From assembly GCA_020740775.1 (NCBI GenBank), contig JAHEWK010000003.1, forward strand, positions 496,001-560,000: DNA of 64,000 nt. The letters run 5' to 3'. Position numbers and translations under genes: made by a program. Position 1 is the first letter of the stretch. Each line of letters begins with the position of its first letter. Below the pieces are notes generated by a model. It was not told the origin of the DNA. It saw only the letters and a list, made by a program, of their open reading frames with translations, and searched no databases. This document shows, piece after piece, positions 1 to 11,406 of this stretch. The DNA is from Ilyonectria destructans (taxonomy: Eukaryota; Ascomycota; Sordariomycetes; Hypocreales; Nectriaceae).

Positions 1-25
1 AGTTGAGTTGCGAGCTGGAAGTCAT
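1..25 (-). CDS. Possible 5' end of a gene leaving the left edge
   Basis: On the minus strand an ATG at 25-23 sits in a good fungal start context (CATCAACATGAC) after a pyrimidine-rich leader and opens a frame of eight codons (MTSSSQLN) before the window ends. Only the start context supports it. It could equally be a chance ATG. Confidence 0.22.
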
Positions 26-1600
26 GTTGATGGAGAAGTAGCTTGACTGATGCTGGGTATAATCTAGAGAGGGGGAGAATTTTGGCTTTTATGCTTGCAA
101 TTTCTTTGTTTTACATTTGGGCGGCAATGATTCACTGCACGTAGATTGAGGGGTTACCTTTGATGGTGTTCTTTGTGACGTTGGACAAGGAGACTATTCA
201 CGGGCACATAGCCTATTCGGAATAGTGATGGATGACTTGCGAGCTGTGACTAGAACCATTGGCAGCAAACACCAGCACAGACATACCGTTTGCCAGTGAT
301 GAAAGGACCGAGAAGCAGACTGTGTGTGTCCGTGATAGATGATTGGTGGTTTCCTTTGGCCCTTGACAACAAACTCTCCCAAACAGACTGTCCACGACGG
401 CTATGACAAAGGACTCCGTCGTTGCGCCCACGTCATAAAATACAAAGACGGGGGCTGTTGCGGCTAGTGTCGGCGCGGGCTCACTTAGACGTCTCTACCA
501 TGTTACAGAGGACGCCTGACATACAGCTGGCTAGTTATATGCAACGCATCGACTAGAAACGTAATGGATAAGTAACTTAGTCGACGTAACGAAGCGGGCT
601 ACGGAATAGCCGAGACAAGCGGGCGGCGCTGGTCTAACTTTCTGCTTCAGTTCCGTTCGGGACCGACAGCGCATCACCGAGTGTTTTCTCGGCGAGAGAT
701 GTCCCAGGCCGAAGTTTTACAGCGCGCGCTACGTCACATCCTAGCCAGAGTCACGGTTACTGGAATCAAGCTAAATACTCGCCAACTCCTGCGTCGACTC
801 TCGCCATGGCCGTAGGCTATTGTCCAAGTTCCACAACAACTTCAATCGGCTGCTTGGCCGGGACAAGCCGCCATCCCCAGGATCCAGGATCCTCCACTGT
901 GGGAAGCTCCCCCCACGCCCACTGTAAATCGGCTGCTATCCCGCTACCAGCCGCCTGCCCACCTTTCACAACGCCTACGGGACTCCCTCCCGAAGCCACC
1001 ACGGCCGGCGACTCAGGCCTTGCCCCGATCTCGGCGCGCTCGCCGGTTTTTTTCTTCCGCCGCAGCGCTATCTCCAGGGCATCAAAAAGCTTCCCCAGCG
1101 CTTCCCCCGGACATATCGTCAACTCGCGTGGACCCTCCCTCTCGTCTTATCCCCATAATCCTCGCCCCCCGTTAAACCAACCAGCGAGGCTGCATTACTG
1201 ACTACTGCTCGTTTGCCCATTGCGTGCCCAATCCGTCTTCTGTTTGCCCTTCTTGCCTGTACCTGCCTTTGCCTATCCAACCCGCCCCCTGCACCTCGTG
1301 CCAGCAGCTGCACCTTCGGCTTGTTCAACCAACCTACTTTTTTTTATTTTCGACTCACTCGCTGCTCTTTTCCCCTGAACGGATAAAATCAACAAGCGAA
1401 CAACATCACGCAACGCAACATTCGATAAACTCTTGCTGAGTGCCCATGCCTCGGTCGTCCGTGTCCATCGCCATCTCCGTCCTCGACCTCAAAGCCCATC
1501 CTCCTCCGCCGACCTAACATCGCACCCTTCGTTTCCGAATCTTCACCTCTCGCTCTCACCGCGCCCTCACCGACAACCCTTGTTCGTCGCGCCCGCCACA
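26..1600. other. Intergenic region, no gene seen
   Basis: No open frame here resembles a known protein. The last 200 bases before 1601 are pyrimidine-rich (runs of CTC, CCTC and TCC), as in many filamentous-fungal 5' leaders, so this end probably holds the promoter and leader of the gene starting at 1601. Confidence 0.5.
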
Positions 1601-2718
1601 ATGAAGGACTCGGATGCATCCCCGTCGTCGCCTGCAGACGCCGCGCTCGCCCTGCAGGGTTCAGGCAGCATCGCCAGCACATCCAGCAGCGTCTGGAATA
1701 CGAAAAACTTGGGCTTCCGTCTCGGCGTCGATGCCGTCAGCGCTGCGTGCGCCGCGTCCATGGTTGCGCCTCTGATTGCCATGATTGACCGGTGAGTGTC
1801 TACCTCTTTTTTTCTCCGATACTTCTTGCTCTGGCGATCCCTGCGTCGTGTCTCGGTGTAATTGCCCGAATTGCTGCGAGGCCGACACCGGCGTGGGTGG
1901 TCGCTGCTCAATGCTGCCAAAAACACCAAATCCAGCATCGCCAACGCCAAGACCACGCTTAAAAGCAGCTTCAACATGGCAGCTCCGCTAACTCTCCGCG
2001 CTTTCCCAGCTCCGTCATGGAAAATGCCTCTGGCCGCAGCTCCCTGGCCTCCTCTATCGCCTCTTCTATCCGAACACTCCTCCGCCGCCCGCACACCCTC
2101 CTCTTCTCAAAGCCCACGGCCCTCATCTTCCTCGTCTACGGCTCCACCTACCTGACGGCCAACACCGTCGACACATCCTCCTCCATGCTCCACAACCGCC
2201 CGGCGTCGTCCGTCACCGCCGGCGCCACAAAGTTCGCCGCCTCGTCCGCCGCCAACATCGGCATCGGCATCTACAAGGACCAGGTCTTTGTCCGCTTATT
2301 CGGGCCTCCCGGTGCCGTGCCCCGCGCCGTGCCCCTCCCGGCCTACACCCTCTTTGCAGCGCGCGACTGCCTTACCATCTTCGCCTCCTTCAACGTGCCG
2401 CCCATCCTCGGCCCCTACCTCGACTCGCGCTTCTCCGACGAGGTCAAGGCCCGCATGTCCGGCCTCTCCACAGCCCAGTTCTTGGCCCCGGCTGCCGTGC
2501 AGTTCATCTCCACGCCGATGCACCTCCTCGGCCTCGACCTGTACAACAGCCCGTCCACCCCCGCCGCCGCCGTCTCAATGCGCGACCGGTGGGATGCCGT
2601 TCGCCGCAACTGGACCATCAGCTCCTTTGCCCGTATCGGCCGCATCGTCCCGGCCTTTGGCATTGGCGGCGTTGTCAACACGAAAGTGCGACGCTCCCTG
2701 ATGCAGAAGCTCGAGTAA
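1601..2718 (+). CDS. Conserved fungal membrane protein, probably mitochondrial, unidentified
   Basis: Two exons, 1601-1791 and 2010-2718, give 299 residues. The intron starts GTGAGT and ends CCCAG, and splicing restores an Arg codon across the junction. The protein has several hydrophobic stretches: about residues 43-62 (LGVDAVSAACAASMVAPLIA), one in the region reading PTALIFLVYGSTYLTAN, one around LFAARDCLTIFASF, and two near the C-terminus. Arg, Gly and Ser residues lie between them. No cleavable signal is obvious. I have seen this type of sequence as a conserved hypothetical of filamentous ascomycetes, but I cannot attach a function. Mitochondrial location is inferred only from the hydrophobic, small-residue-rich composition and basic loops. 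The gene model itself is well supported by the splice phase and coding quality. Confidence 0.75.
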
Positions 2719-4059
2719 TGACGATGTTATCTTTGCGCCAAGGAGGAATCGGGAAGGGTGATCTATCAATTTCCTTGAAGAAATTGCCAGTGTGATTCGG
2801 ATATGACGACTGCATGCCTCCCTGCACTGCATGCTTGCCTGGTTGTTGGTTTTGCTTTTTTTTCGGCGTTCTTGTTAGACGGCGGCACTACCACGCACGA
2901 CTGTTAATGTGATCTATGGCCTCGGGGTATACCAGGCAATCCAAGTGATGCCAGATATGGAACGGCAACTAGATGAAGGATGAACTGACTGTAATCGGAA
3001 TATAGAAAGATTAGACCGGTAGACGGAGATAGAGATGGACATGAATCACCCCAGCGGACCTCAAGGCTCGCCACAGTTTGGGGTTGGGAATCATATCAAA
3101 AACCATTCAGATACGTCGACATGCACATCCCATTGTGGTCCCAACCGTCATATGCGAAAGTAGGGGCCATATAAGGCTATCAAAGGTGAACACAAGGTCG
3201 CTCTCATTCATTTATGCATCCTACGCAATAACATGCGCGCTCTCCATCCTCCATATCCATCTCCTACCGACCATTTCCTCCACATTTAAGCCAGATCATG
3301 CTCCATCAGCGTCAACGTCAGCATCACCATTCACACGTACTCGTCATCCTCCACTGTCCATCTCTCCTAGTCCCCTTCATCCACTCATTTCCTCCAAACA
3401 CAAGATCAATCACAGCATGGATATTTAGAACCAACGACACTCCCAAACAGGCGGTAACAAAAACGGGGGAACAACTTAAGACAGCAAGATGAATCCATCA
3501 ACCCCGTCCAGAACGCCCTGTCCAGCCCCTAGCCACCCTAGCTGAAGAAGAAGAAGAAGAAGAAAGGGAAGAAGGTACTGAGCTCAGTCATGTTATATCG
3601 CAACCAAAAGTCCAAGCCGAAAGCATTGCCACAGGGCAATGTTTCAAACAAGAAGAAGTAAAAGAAAGGCGAAAAGGGGGGAAGGTCCGAGGGCTCCCAA
3701 CGAAAGCGTAACGAACGTCTGATCCACTGGATCATGATTCATGCATCATCCAGCTACTAAAAAGTACCAAAGAAGCATCAACTTCCTCGTCGACGTGTCG
3801 TCATAATCCACCAAAGGGTGGGTACAGGAACAAAGGGCGTGTCGTCCATCGCGGACACGTTAATTTTAGATCGATTGGGGAATAAAGGGAAAAACGCACG
3901 GCGTTGTGCGGGGTGGTCCGTCAGGGCGGCGTTTCGAGATCGTAAGAAACAGACATTGGCGGCCGGGGGGTATGTTTTCTGATGCGCAGGCTTGTAGCAA
4001 CCAAAGAATGCTTTGAGGTAACAGAAACTGAAACGAGATCAGCGCCTAGTTGCGGCATC
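2719..4059. other. Intergenic region between convergent genes
   Basis: This lies between the 3' ends of the membrane-protein gene (+) and bem1 (-). No coding sequence is supported. It holds a GAA microsatellite and AT-richer stretches consistent with 3' untranslated regions and terminators. Confidence 0.5.
3544..3564. repeat. (GAA)n microsatellite
   Basis: About six to seven consecutive GAA/AGA triplets, followed by a further purine-rich stretch to about 3680. It is noncoding. Confidence 0.8.
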
Positions 4060-6076
4060 TCAAACAATCTCGACGTAGAGGAGAAGTTTCTCGTTTCGCT
4101 GAAGGGCGAAATCAAGGTCGTTGTCACTCAGCAAGCTGGGTTTATCTCCTGTCGGCTCATCCTTGTAGAACAGCTGTAGCTGGTCGCCGTCCGGAACCTT
4201 GAGGCGGTCTTGGATCTTATCGTAGAGCTGTTGGAACTGAATGTCGGTTGGCACGCGGATGGCAATCAAATCCCCATTGTAGTACATCTTGATCTTCATC
4301 GCGGATGCGGGTTGCTGGGGTTGCTGTTGCATGCCGGCGGAGAGAGATGTCTGAGAGGGTTGCGAAAGTGACGATGTCTGTCGTGACATGGCAGGGTTTC
4401 CGTTCTGGCGCGCGGGCGCCGCTGACAGCCCCGAGTACGAGCCTCCGTTGAGGTTGTTTCGAGATGACTGCCTCGATGCGCCGTCGGCGGGAGATTCAGT
4501 CGAGGAAGGCTGAGAGCCCTGAGACAGACGGTATTCGTCGCCGTTGCTATTGGGGTCGATTTCGTAGTCTCCTTCTCGGGGGGCGAAGAACTGCCTAACC
4601 AAGTTGCAGCGCGCGATGTAGTGCGGCTGGTTCAGCAGGTTCTTGACGTAAGCGTCTAGGTTGTGTAGTCTGCCTTCGGTGATTGCGTCCGTCACGTAAT
4701 TAACGGGTCCGGGCATATACGGTAGTGATCGCTTCTGTGTGCCGGTGTTGCCAGCCTCGGCAGGGAATTCGGTAAGGAGAGCAATCTGGAAGTCGTAAAA
4801 GTCTTCGTAGTAACGCGAGAGCTCCCAATGTCGGCCGTCATCTAGGAGGGCCTCAATGACAAACCAGTACTTCTCCTCGGCAAAGCAATATCTGGGTATC
4901 CGCGCCTGTAAAGGTGCAAGTAGTTGCGTTGCTGGCTTAGGAGCAAACTGCTGAGCTTGTTGCGAAGTTCGTGCGTCGTCGGGGTATCCTCCTTGTTGCT
5001 GTGGTCGCGTCAGTATGGCTGAGCGTTAATTATTCCACGGAAACGACTCACAATTCCGGGACTGCTCTGAGAGCCCTGTCGAGTATGCTGCTGGATGCTC
5101 AGCCGCTCCATGCTTTGTTCCATGCCTTGTCCGGGTTGTCCGGGTTGCCCGGGTGGGCCGCCGTTATCAAACTTGCCCAGCGTAATACTGCTGTTCTTGT
5201 ACTCGGCGGCCATCTTCTTCCACTCTTCCACCTTGGGAACTCCGGCTCTCTTGATGGCATCGGAGGGGTTCTCAATAGCCTTGTCACTGGCCATATCCCG
5301 AATCTCCACGAATGATACGGGGATCAGTCCCGGTCCGCCCAATCGTCCGATCGGCTTCGCGACAAACCACTCAGGGTTGGACTGTGCGATGACAATGATG
5401 GCCTCGCCAGCCTTTGCCTCCAGCTCGTCCGCCCTTTCCGCAGCGAAGTCGTACATGACAATTCCATAGACCATCGCACCCTTTCCACCAGACTTGGAGA
5501 CACGATGGCCTAGGGCAGCTTGCACTTGCACAGGCGACTGCACAGCCGCTGGCTGTATGGTCGAGGTCTCGCTGTATCCGGAATCGTGATCGGGGTTCTT
5601 TGTCGGGAGTACTGGGTGGTCATCGGACTGGCCGCTGTCTCGCTCGGTTCGGCCCAGGGCTTGGAAGAAGGTGACGGGCACAAGGCCTCGGGCATCAGGC
5701 AAGGCGGGGTTGCATGCCTCATACCAGTCGGTGTCGTTTTCGCGGCTGATAACGTGGAAGAAGTCGCCTCTCGAGAAGCTCAGTTCTTGGGCGGATTGCG
5801 CCTCATAATCGTAGAGGGCTCGAATCACCTGCAGGGTTGACTCCGCATCAGTAGCTGCACATTATCTGTTTGTGTTTCTGGAACATGGTGGGGAAGTGGC
5901 AAAAAAATGGCCAGGGGACGTGGGCAAGACATTCGGGATCGCGGAGTGGAGGCGATGGGGAGTGGGAGGCAACCAACCTTCTTTGGCGGTTGAATAGCGA
6001 CGGGCGCCTTGACGGGGATGGTGTCGGACTTCCTGGTACTGTTCCTCGTGAGTCCCAAAGCCTGGAAGAAGCGCAT
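4060..6076 (-). CDS. bem1: Bem1-type polarity scaffold (SH3-SH3-PX-PB1)
   Basis: Exons on the minus strand are 6076-5978, 5828-5052 and 4998-4060, giving 604 residues, the usual Bem1 length. Two SH3 domains lie at about 37-90 (ALYDYEAQ...) and 152-210 (MYDFAAERADELE). A PX domain spans about 318-440 (PRYCFAEEKYWFV...). A C-terminal PB1 domain at about 524-604 carries an acidic OPCA-type segment (YKDE...SDNDLDFAL). In this family the SH3 domains bind PAK-kinase and GTPase partners, PX binds phosphoinositides, and PB1 binds the Cdc42 GEF Cdc24, so the protein concentrates Cdc42 activation at growing tips. The start is uncertain. The ATG at 6076 lies between a perfect GCTAAC branch site and a TTCTTCCAG acceptor, so exon 1 may instead be the 9-nt ATGAAGAAG at 6369-6361 joined in phase to 6061. 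Confidence 0.93.
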
Positions 6077-6513
6077 GGTGGTTAGCACGGTATGGTCCGA
6101 CGCGGAACGGGGATGAAGCTGAGCTCGATAGCAAGGACAAGGCAGGGTGATGCGGAAAGCGAGGTCGTGAGGGGAGTCGCAAGAGCCCGAGTCTCTTCCA
6201 TATCTCAGAGCCTGAGCCGAGTGAAAGGCGTCGTCCGAGGCACGACTGGATGAGCGGGAAAGAGGCAACATGGACTGTCGGGGCTCGGGGCTCGGGGGTC
6301 GGGGGATCAAAGGCAGTGCAGGTTTCGGAGAAGGAGCAAACGGCGGAGGCAATGACGAACCTTCTTCATCTTGTGTAACTGGGTGCCGCCCGGGCAGTCG
6401 TGAGTCTCTCGTCGCTCGGATGTTGGAGGTTGGAAAAAAAGAGATCAGAATGGCGAGACCGGTTGGTTTGGTGGTACTACCGCCAGACCCAGAAGTGTAC
6501 TACGGCTGCGGTA

Positions 6514-6546
6514 GGACTGGGCGCGGACTGGGCGCGGACTGGGCGC
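6514..6546. repeat. Tandem repeat, 3 x 11 bp
   Basis: Three perfect copies of GGACTGGGCGC in the region upstream of bem1, followed by a CA-rich stretch. Confidence 0.9.
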
Positions 6547-7197
6547 ACACAGGCACACGCACACGCAGGGGTGGATGGGAAGGGGGGCGTAGCGCACGCA
6601 GGACGTCCGTAGCCCGTAGCGGGTTAAAAGGAATAGGAAGGAGGGGGTGGAGACGGTGCGGCGCTGTGCCTGACGGCGAAAAGTCGTCAAGGAATCGTCG
6701 TCGTAGCCGGCTTTGTGCGGACGCGTATGATTGATGGAGCGACTTGGAGCGACTGCGAGCGAGTCGTGTTGAATGCAATGTCGGGACCGCTTGCTGCACT
6801 CTGCGTGTTGTCCAGGGCCTGCAAAAACCCTCAAGGGAAATGATGAATAAACAGCGATCCCAATCCAACCGTCCGTGCCGGGGTTGTGTTTTTTCCAACG
6901 TCTCCTTCGCGTCTTCGTCACTGGTCCCCCGGTGTTGTTGATGTTGTCGCGCGACTACCCAGGCCTATCCTTTCGTGCGCCTTGCTGCGGCCCTCGATTT
7001 TCTGAATCACTGCAACTAGCCCGCCGCCCGAGGTATCCAAGCGCCTGCACAGAGTGTGGTCGGCGGCTTAGAGAAGGGGCAGCTGGAGCTGTGTCTCAAT
7101 TTTGTGGACGGCCGAAAGCGCTAATTTCCGGCCGGGTCTATGTCGGAACCGCCAGCGTGGGCAGCACGCAGCACCCTTTTGGTGTTCAAGCGGCGGG

Positions 7198-7225
7198 GGG
7201 ATAGAGGGGTCGGGATAGAGGGGTC
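7198..7225. repeat. Tandem repeat, 2 x 14 bp
   Basis: Two perfect adjacent copies of GGGATAGAGGGGTC in noncoding DNA upstream of bem1. Confidence 0.9.
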
Positions 7226-10200
7226 GTATCGCGTCCGCCAGCGGCCTTGGTGGTAGCGGGTGAAGGGCCGTAGTCGTTTATCGGCTGGTCGTCGCTGGTG
7301 ATGGTCGTCGGGGAGGAGGGATGAAAGAAACAACGGACGTCGAGAAGAACAATGAATGAGATCGGGATCGGGAACAGAAGGGACTGGGAGGAGGAGAGAA
7401 GCAAAGGAAGAGGTGGAGGGAGACGGAATGAAGACGGGGATGGTTGGTGGTAATAGCTGCTGGTTGCAGAGGTACCTACCGACCTATGCGGGACAGCTAC
7501 GGGTAGAGGTAGGTATGTGCGGTGCTCCGTCCAGTGGTGTTAGTGAGGGCGTTGCCTAGGAGGCTTGCTACCTAGAGCTTAAGTTGGCAGCCAGCCAGCC
7601 GCGGACCTGTAGCTGCGAACAGAGAGGTGGCACGCAGCCCCCTTCTAGGCCTAGGGCGCCCATCTCGGGGGTGGCGGCATCGACTTGGCCCAGGCTTCTA
7701 CCATCTTCTTCTGCATCGCTCACTCTATCGCGTCCGCTTCTGCTGACAGGGCCCAATCCAGGCCCCGTTACCCCAAAGCCCCCTAAGCCACGCTCCAGGC
7801 CTTTCCAGGACCCCCAAGCGCGTTAGTTGTGTGGATGGCCGGGAAGGGTGGGCGGATGCGCGCTGTCACTGGCATGGGAGCCTGGCGAGGGAAGGGAAGG
7901 GAACGGGAAGTTGGGAGCATGGGATGGGATGACATGGGATGGGACCATGGATTTCTCTACGCCATTTCCTCCCGCCCGCCCAATCGTCGACCTCGCTCCC
8001 TGGCGCCGTTGGGCTGAGAGGCCAGAGAGAAAGCCCACTACGAAATCGTGTCTTGCGAAAAGTCCTAGACCCAACGAGCCGGCAGCAAGGGGTGTGCGCT
8101 GCCACCACCGTTATTGACTGGTCGTCCCATCTTATCCCGGATTATGGGTGTGCGGCCAAATTATCCAGGGCCGCCGGTGGATTGCTTCAAGTACAAAATC
8201 CCAGTGAAACTTTGCAGCCCATTGCCCTTTAGCAACCCAACTGTGGCGCTAACTACCACCTCGAGAAATAAATGACTTACAGCCAGTCATCCCGGCAAGG
8301 AAGGGAGGGGGAGCGAGGGAGAGAGGGGAGAACAGACGAACGAACGACACAAGACACGCGCACGCGTGCAGGGATCAATCTTGCAGTCGCCAGGGCAGCC
8401 AGGGGACCATGCATCGCATTGCATGGCTAAGTCGTGCGGCACCGAGGGACAATGGGGGACTCGTTGGACGCCTTCACGCCTATCCGTTATCGCACTCTAT
8501 GCCGTCTGCCGCCGCGGACATCCATCAACGACGGAGATGCTCGAAATTCTAACCCGTCGCGGTACAACCACGAGCGCTCACAACAACGCAGCAACCGAGG
8601 CGGGACGGGTGAGCGCGTCAGTGCCGTGTCTTGTCAGAAAAGAGAAAAACCAAGACGACGTAATGAAGGCCGCCCGCACGCTCGCGGCCAGCCTAGTCCA
8701 GCCCAGCCCAAAAAGCAAGGCGCATCTGGAATGGCGTCGTTCCGGTGGGTGGCGCCGGGCGCTGGGCTTGAAGTTGGTTGCGACGTCTTGGTGAAGATAG
8801 TCCTTTATCGGTACACGGCAACGCCGATTAAATATGTGTATTCTTGCCGGGATCCTTTGCCAAAATTGTCCATCTCATTATGGCAGTTGGCTCAACGCAC
8901 CAGTGCGCGATACTTAGGTATTCATACTCCCTAAACATTGGTAATATTTCTTTATGATTTCTGGCTTAGAACCTCAGGTACATCGGCTCTGATAGCGATG
9001 CTACAAATCCACATATCTTGACCCTTGTGAGCTATAGGTCATGAGTTCTGAGTGCCTGAGTCGCGGTGGGCTTTCCGGTTTCATCGCCACCAGGCCGGTC
9101 TACTCAACTATATGCTTTCTCCGGGATAGACCCAGGCCGTGCCCGGATGCGACACTACTCTCCCTTTCATGCGCCGCTCAGCCTCAAAGCATAAGCATCC
9201 AAAATGCGCTGCTGATGGGTGGTGTCCAAACGAGTAAGAACGCTGTGAATGCGATGAAGTTGCCCATCCATCTTAGGTGCTGTCCCTCAGATATCCCTTT
9301 ATTCCGGGATGCCCGTCTTCTCGAAACAACCGAACTCTTTTGTCATCTCAGCTAGGTCTCCATTCTCTCGATCGCTTCGATCCATCCCCTGTCCCTCGTG
9401 TCCATCCGGAAGCGTCTCCCCGCCGCCGCCGGCCACGGACGCAATGTGGAATCAACTACGTAGTAGCAGAATTACTATGGTGCCCTCGACCACTTGGTAA
9501 ACCCGGCTGGTGGGTTGTTGTCGTCAGTCACGATAGGCCGCTCCAGCAGCTAGCTAGTAGGCGACCTCGACACCATCTTGGCTAGCCCACCCACACAACC
9601 TCGCCCCTACGCGCTCAGAAACTGGACCCTGAACTGTAGGTGCAATTATACCAGCCAACGGCCGTCACTTATTGCTTCTCCCACAACCGCCTTTATTCAT
9701 GCCATGCATGCAAGTCTTGTCCAGCCGCCCACCCCAACGACCCAAACCCTCTCGATTCGACGACCCAGCCGCCGGTCGTCAACGCAACACGGCCGCTAGC
9801 GGGAGAGTCCCAAACCTGGTGTCCAGTGCAGGTGGATGACTGGATGGCCATTCCGTGGGATGTGTGGAGTTCAGCCCGACGTTTTGCGCCTTGACCGGCC
9901 ACATTCAAGGCCAAGTATGCAATTGCAAGACGGTTGAACCAGACCAATGCCCCATTGCCCTATCGCCCTGCTCTTGCGCCCGCCGCCTTCGTCACGCAGC
10001 ATCCCATCCAAGACATGCCTCCAACAAATGTCCGTAGTCGACTGCCTCTCCCGACACGCCGGCACACCCTGCCCGACCGCCCCAATGCTGGGTCTTGTGC
10101 CTCGTGGCCCGAGAGGGCAAGCCCCGGGTCTTTGGGGCGCACCGCAGGGGTCCTCCGTCTCCGGATCCCGTTCCGTCCCCCGGCCGTCGGAGGCGCCCCC

Positions 10201-11406
10201 AATATGGCAGGCCTTGTCGACATGCCAAATTATCACCACGTTATCATGATTCATTACATCCATCCTCCGTCTCTGCTACACAAGACGCGTTCCTCGCTCG
10301 TCTAATTCATGCGTCCTTTCTCGGTGTTCCTTCTAGCCGCCCCCACCCCCTACCTACTTGAAACATCCCCCGCCACTTGGGCCATCCCTAATAACGCCTC
10401 TTAACATGCACCGCGATCCATCCCGCTCCCCGCTTCCTTCCATTGCATAAAGACTGTAGAGCCAGGCCTTGGGCACACGTCATCTCTCAAACAAAGTTCA
10501 CCAGCTTGTTCCTACTCCTCACAGGGTTTCAGATGCAGCCCAACATGACAAGTCGGTTCTGTGCCGTGCGAAGTTCGAGGCCCTTGCTTCAAGGCCCAAG
10601 TCGGTCCCTTGCAGGACGATAATGTCCGACTCCCCTTGCGTAGGTAACCTCAACCCTTGCTTGTACATGTCAACCCGTATATCTGCGTAGTTCACCTTTC
10701 AGGTCCAAGACAAGGTAATCACAACGGTTGAATTCCTTCCGACGCCATGCTCCCCAGTCACACCGTGTGGCGCGAAGCGAGTCCAAAAGTCCAGAATATA
10801 ATGTTATTGACATAATGCAGTACCTAGTTATGACTCCTATGAGCTCCAAAGTCCGTCTATCTCTACCTAAATGCGATGAGGGAAGTGAGCAGCAGGCTGA
10901 TAGGCATCAAAATCATCGATACGCCCTGCGCCCGTAGCACATAATCCTTAACCGCGGCTGGGTCATTAGACTAGTGTCCGAATCCGTCCCAATAAGCCAC
11001 GAGAGTCAAAAGCTCTCGTCCAAGCATCCCTCAAGCATCCCAAGCATTCAACTTTTCCGTTCCTCCAATGTCAAAAACAGTATGTGCACATTCCACATGC
11101 AAAATGATGCGGAAGGCTGGCGTAGTAGCTATGGTTAATCGGTCGGGTGTCAGGAGCAAGGAGCGACGAGCGCTCCCTCATCGTCTGACTATCGAAAATG
11201 CAATCATTTGTAAGCCCGTGAGGCAAGCAATAGGGTATCAGGTGTTGAGAAAGGTCGTGTCTACATGGATGACAGGCTCGTCATCCAGACCGAAGGAGTC
11301 ATAATATAATCGGGCAGAAACCGGCAATACGCCGATCTGCAAGACGCCTGGCGAGGTCGCGTGAAAAGAGAAAAGGGGTAGGACATAATGCAAAGGGAAA
11401 GAGAGA

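Larger units (their letters stand above)
6077..11406. other. 5.3 kb gap without a recognisable gene
   Basis: This is the upstream region of bem1 and the downstream region of the Thp3-like gene. Several open frames of 100-166 codons exist on both strands (for example near 6270-6921, 8366-8934 and 9871-10305). They overlap one another, lack recognisable domains and look like chance frames in GC-rich DNA. Perfect short tandem repeats occur at 6514-6546 and 7198-7225. The region may contain the bem1 leader, an untranslated RNA or a lineage-specific gene, but the sequence supports none of these directly. Confidence 0.45.

Noticed and set aside
6270..6921. ORFs of about 154-158 codons on both strands upstream of bem1
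   Set aside because: They overlap each other, have low-complexity Arg/Gly or Ser/Arg composition and include tandem repeats; likely leader or intergenic DNA.
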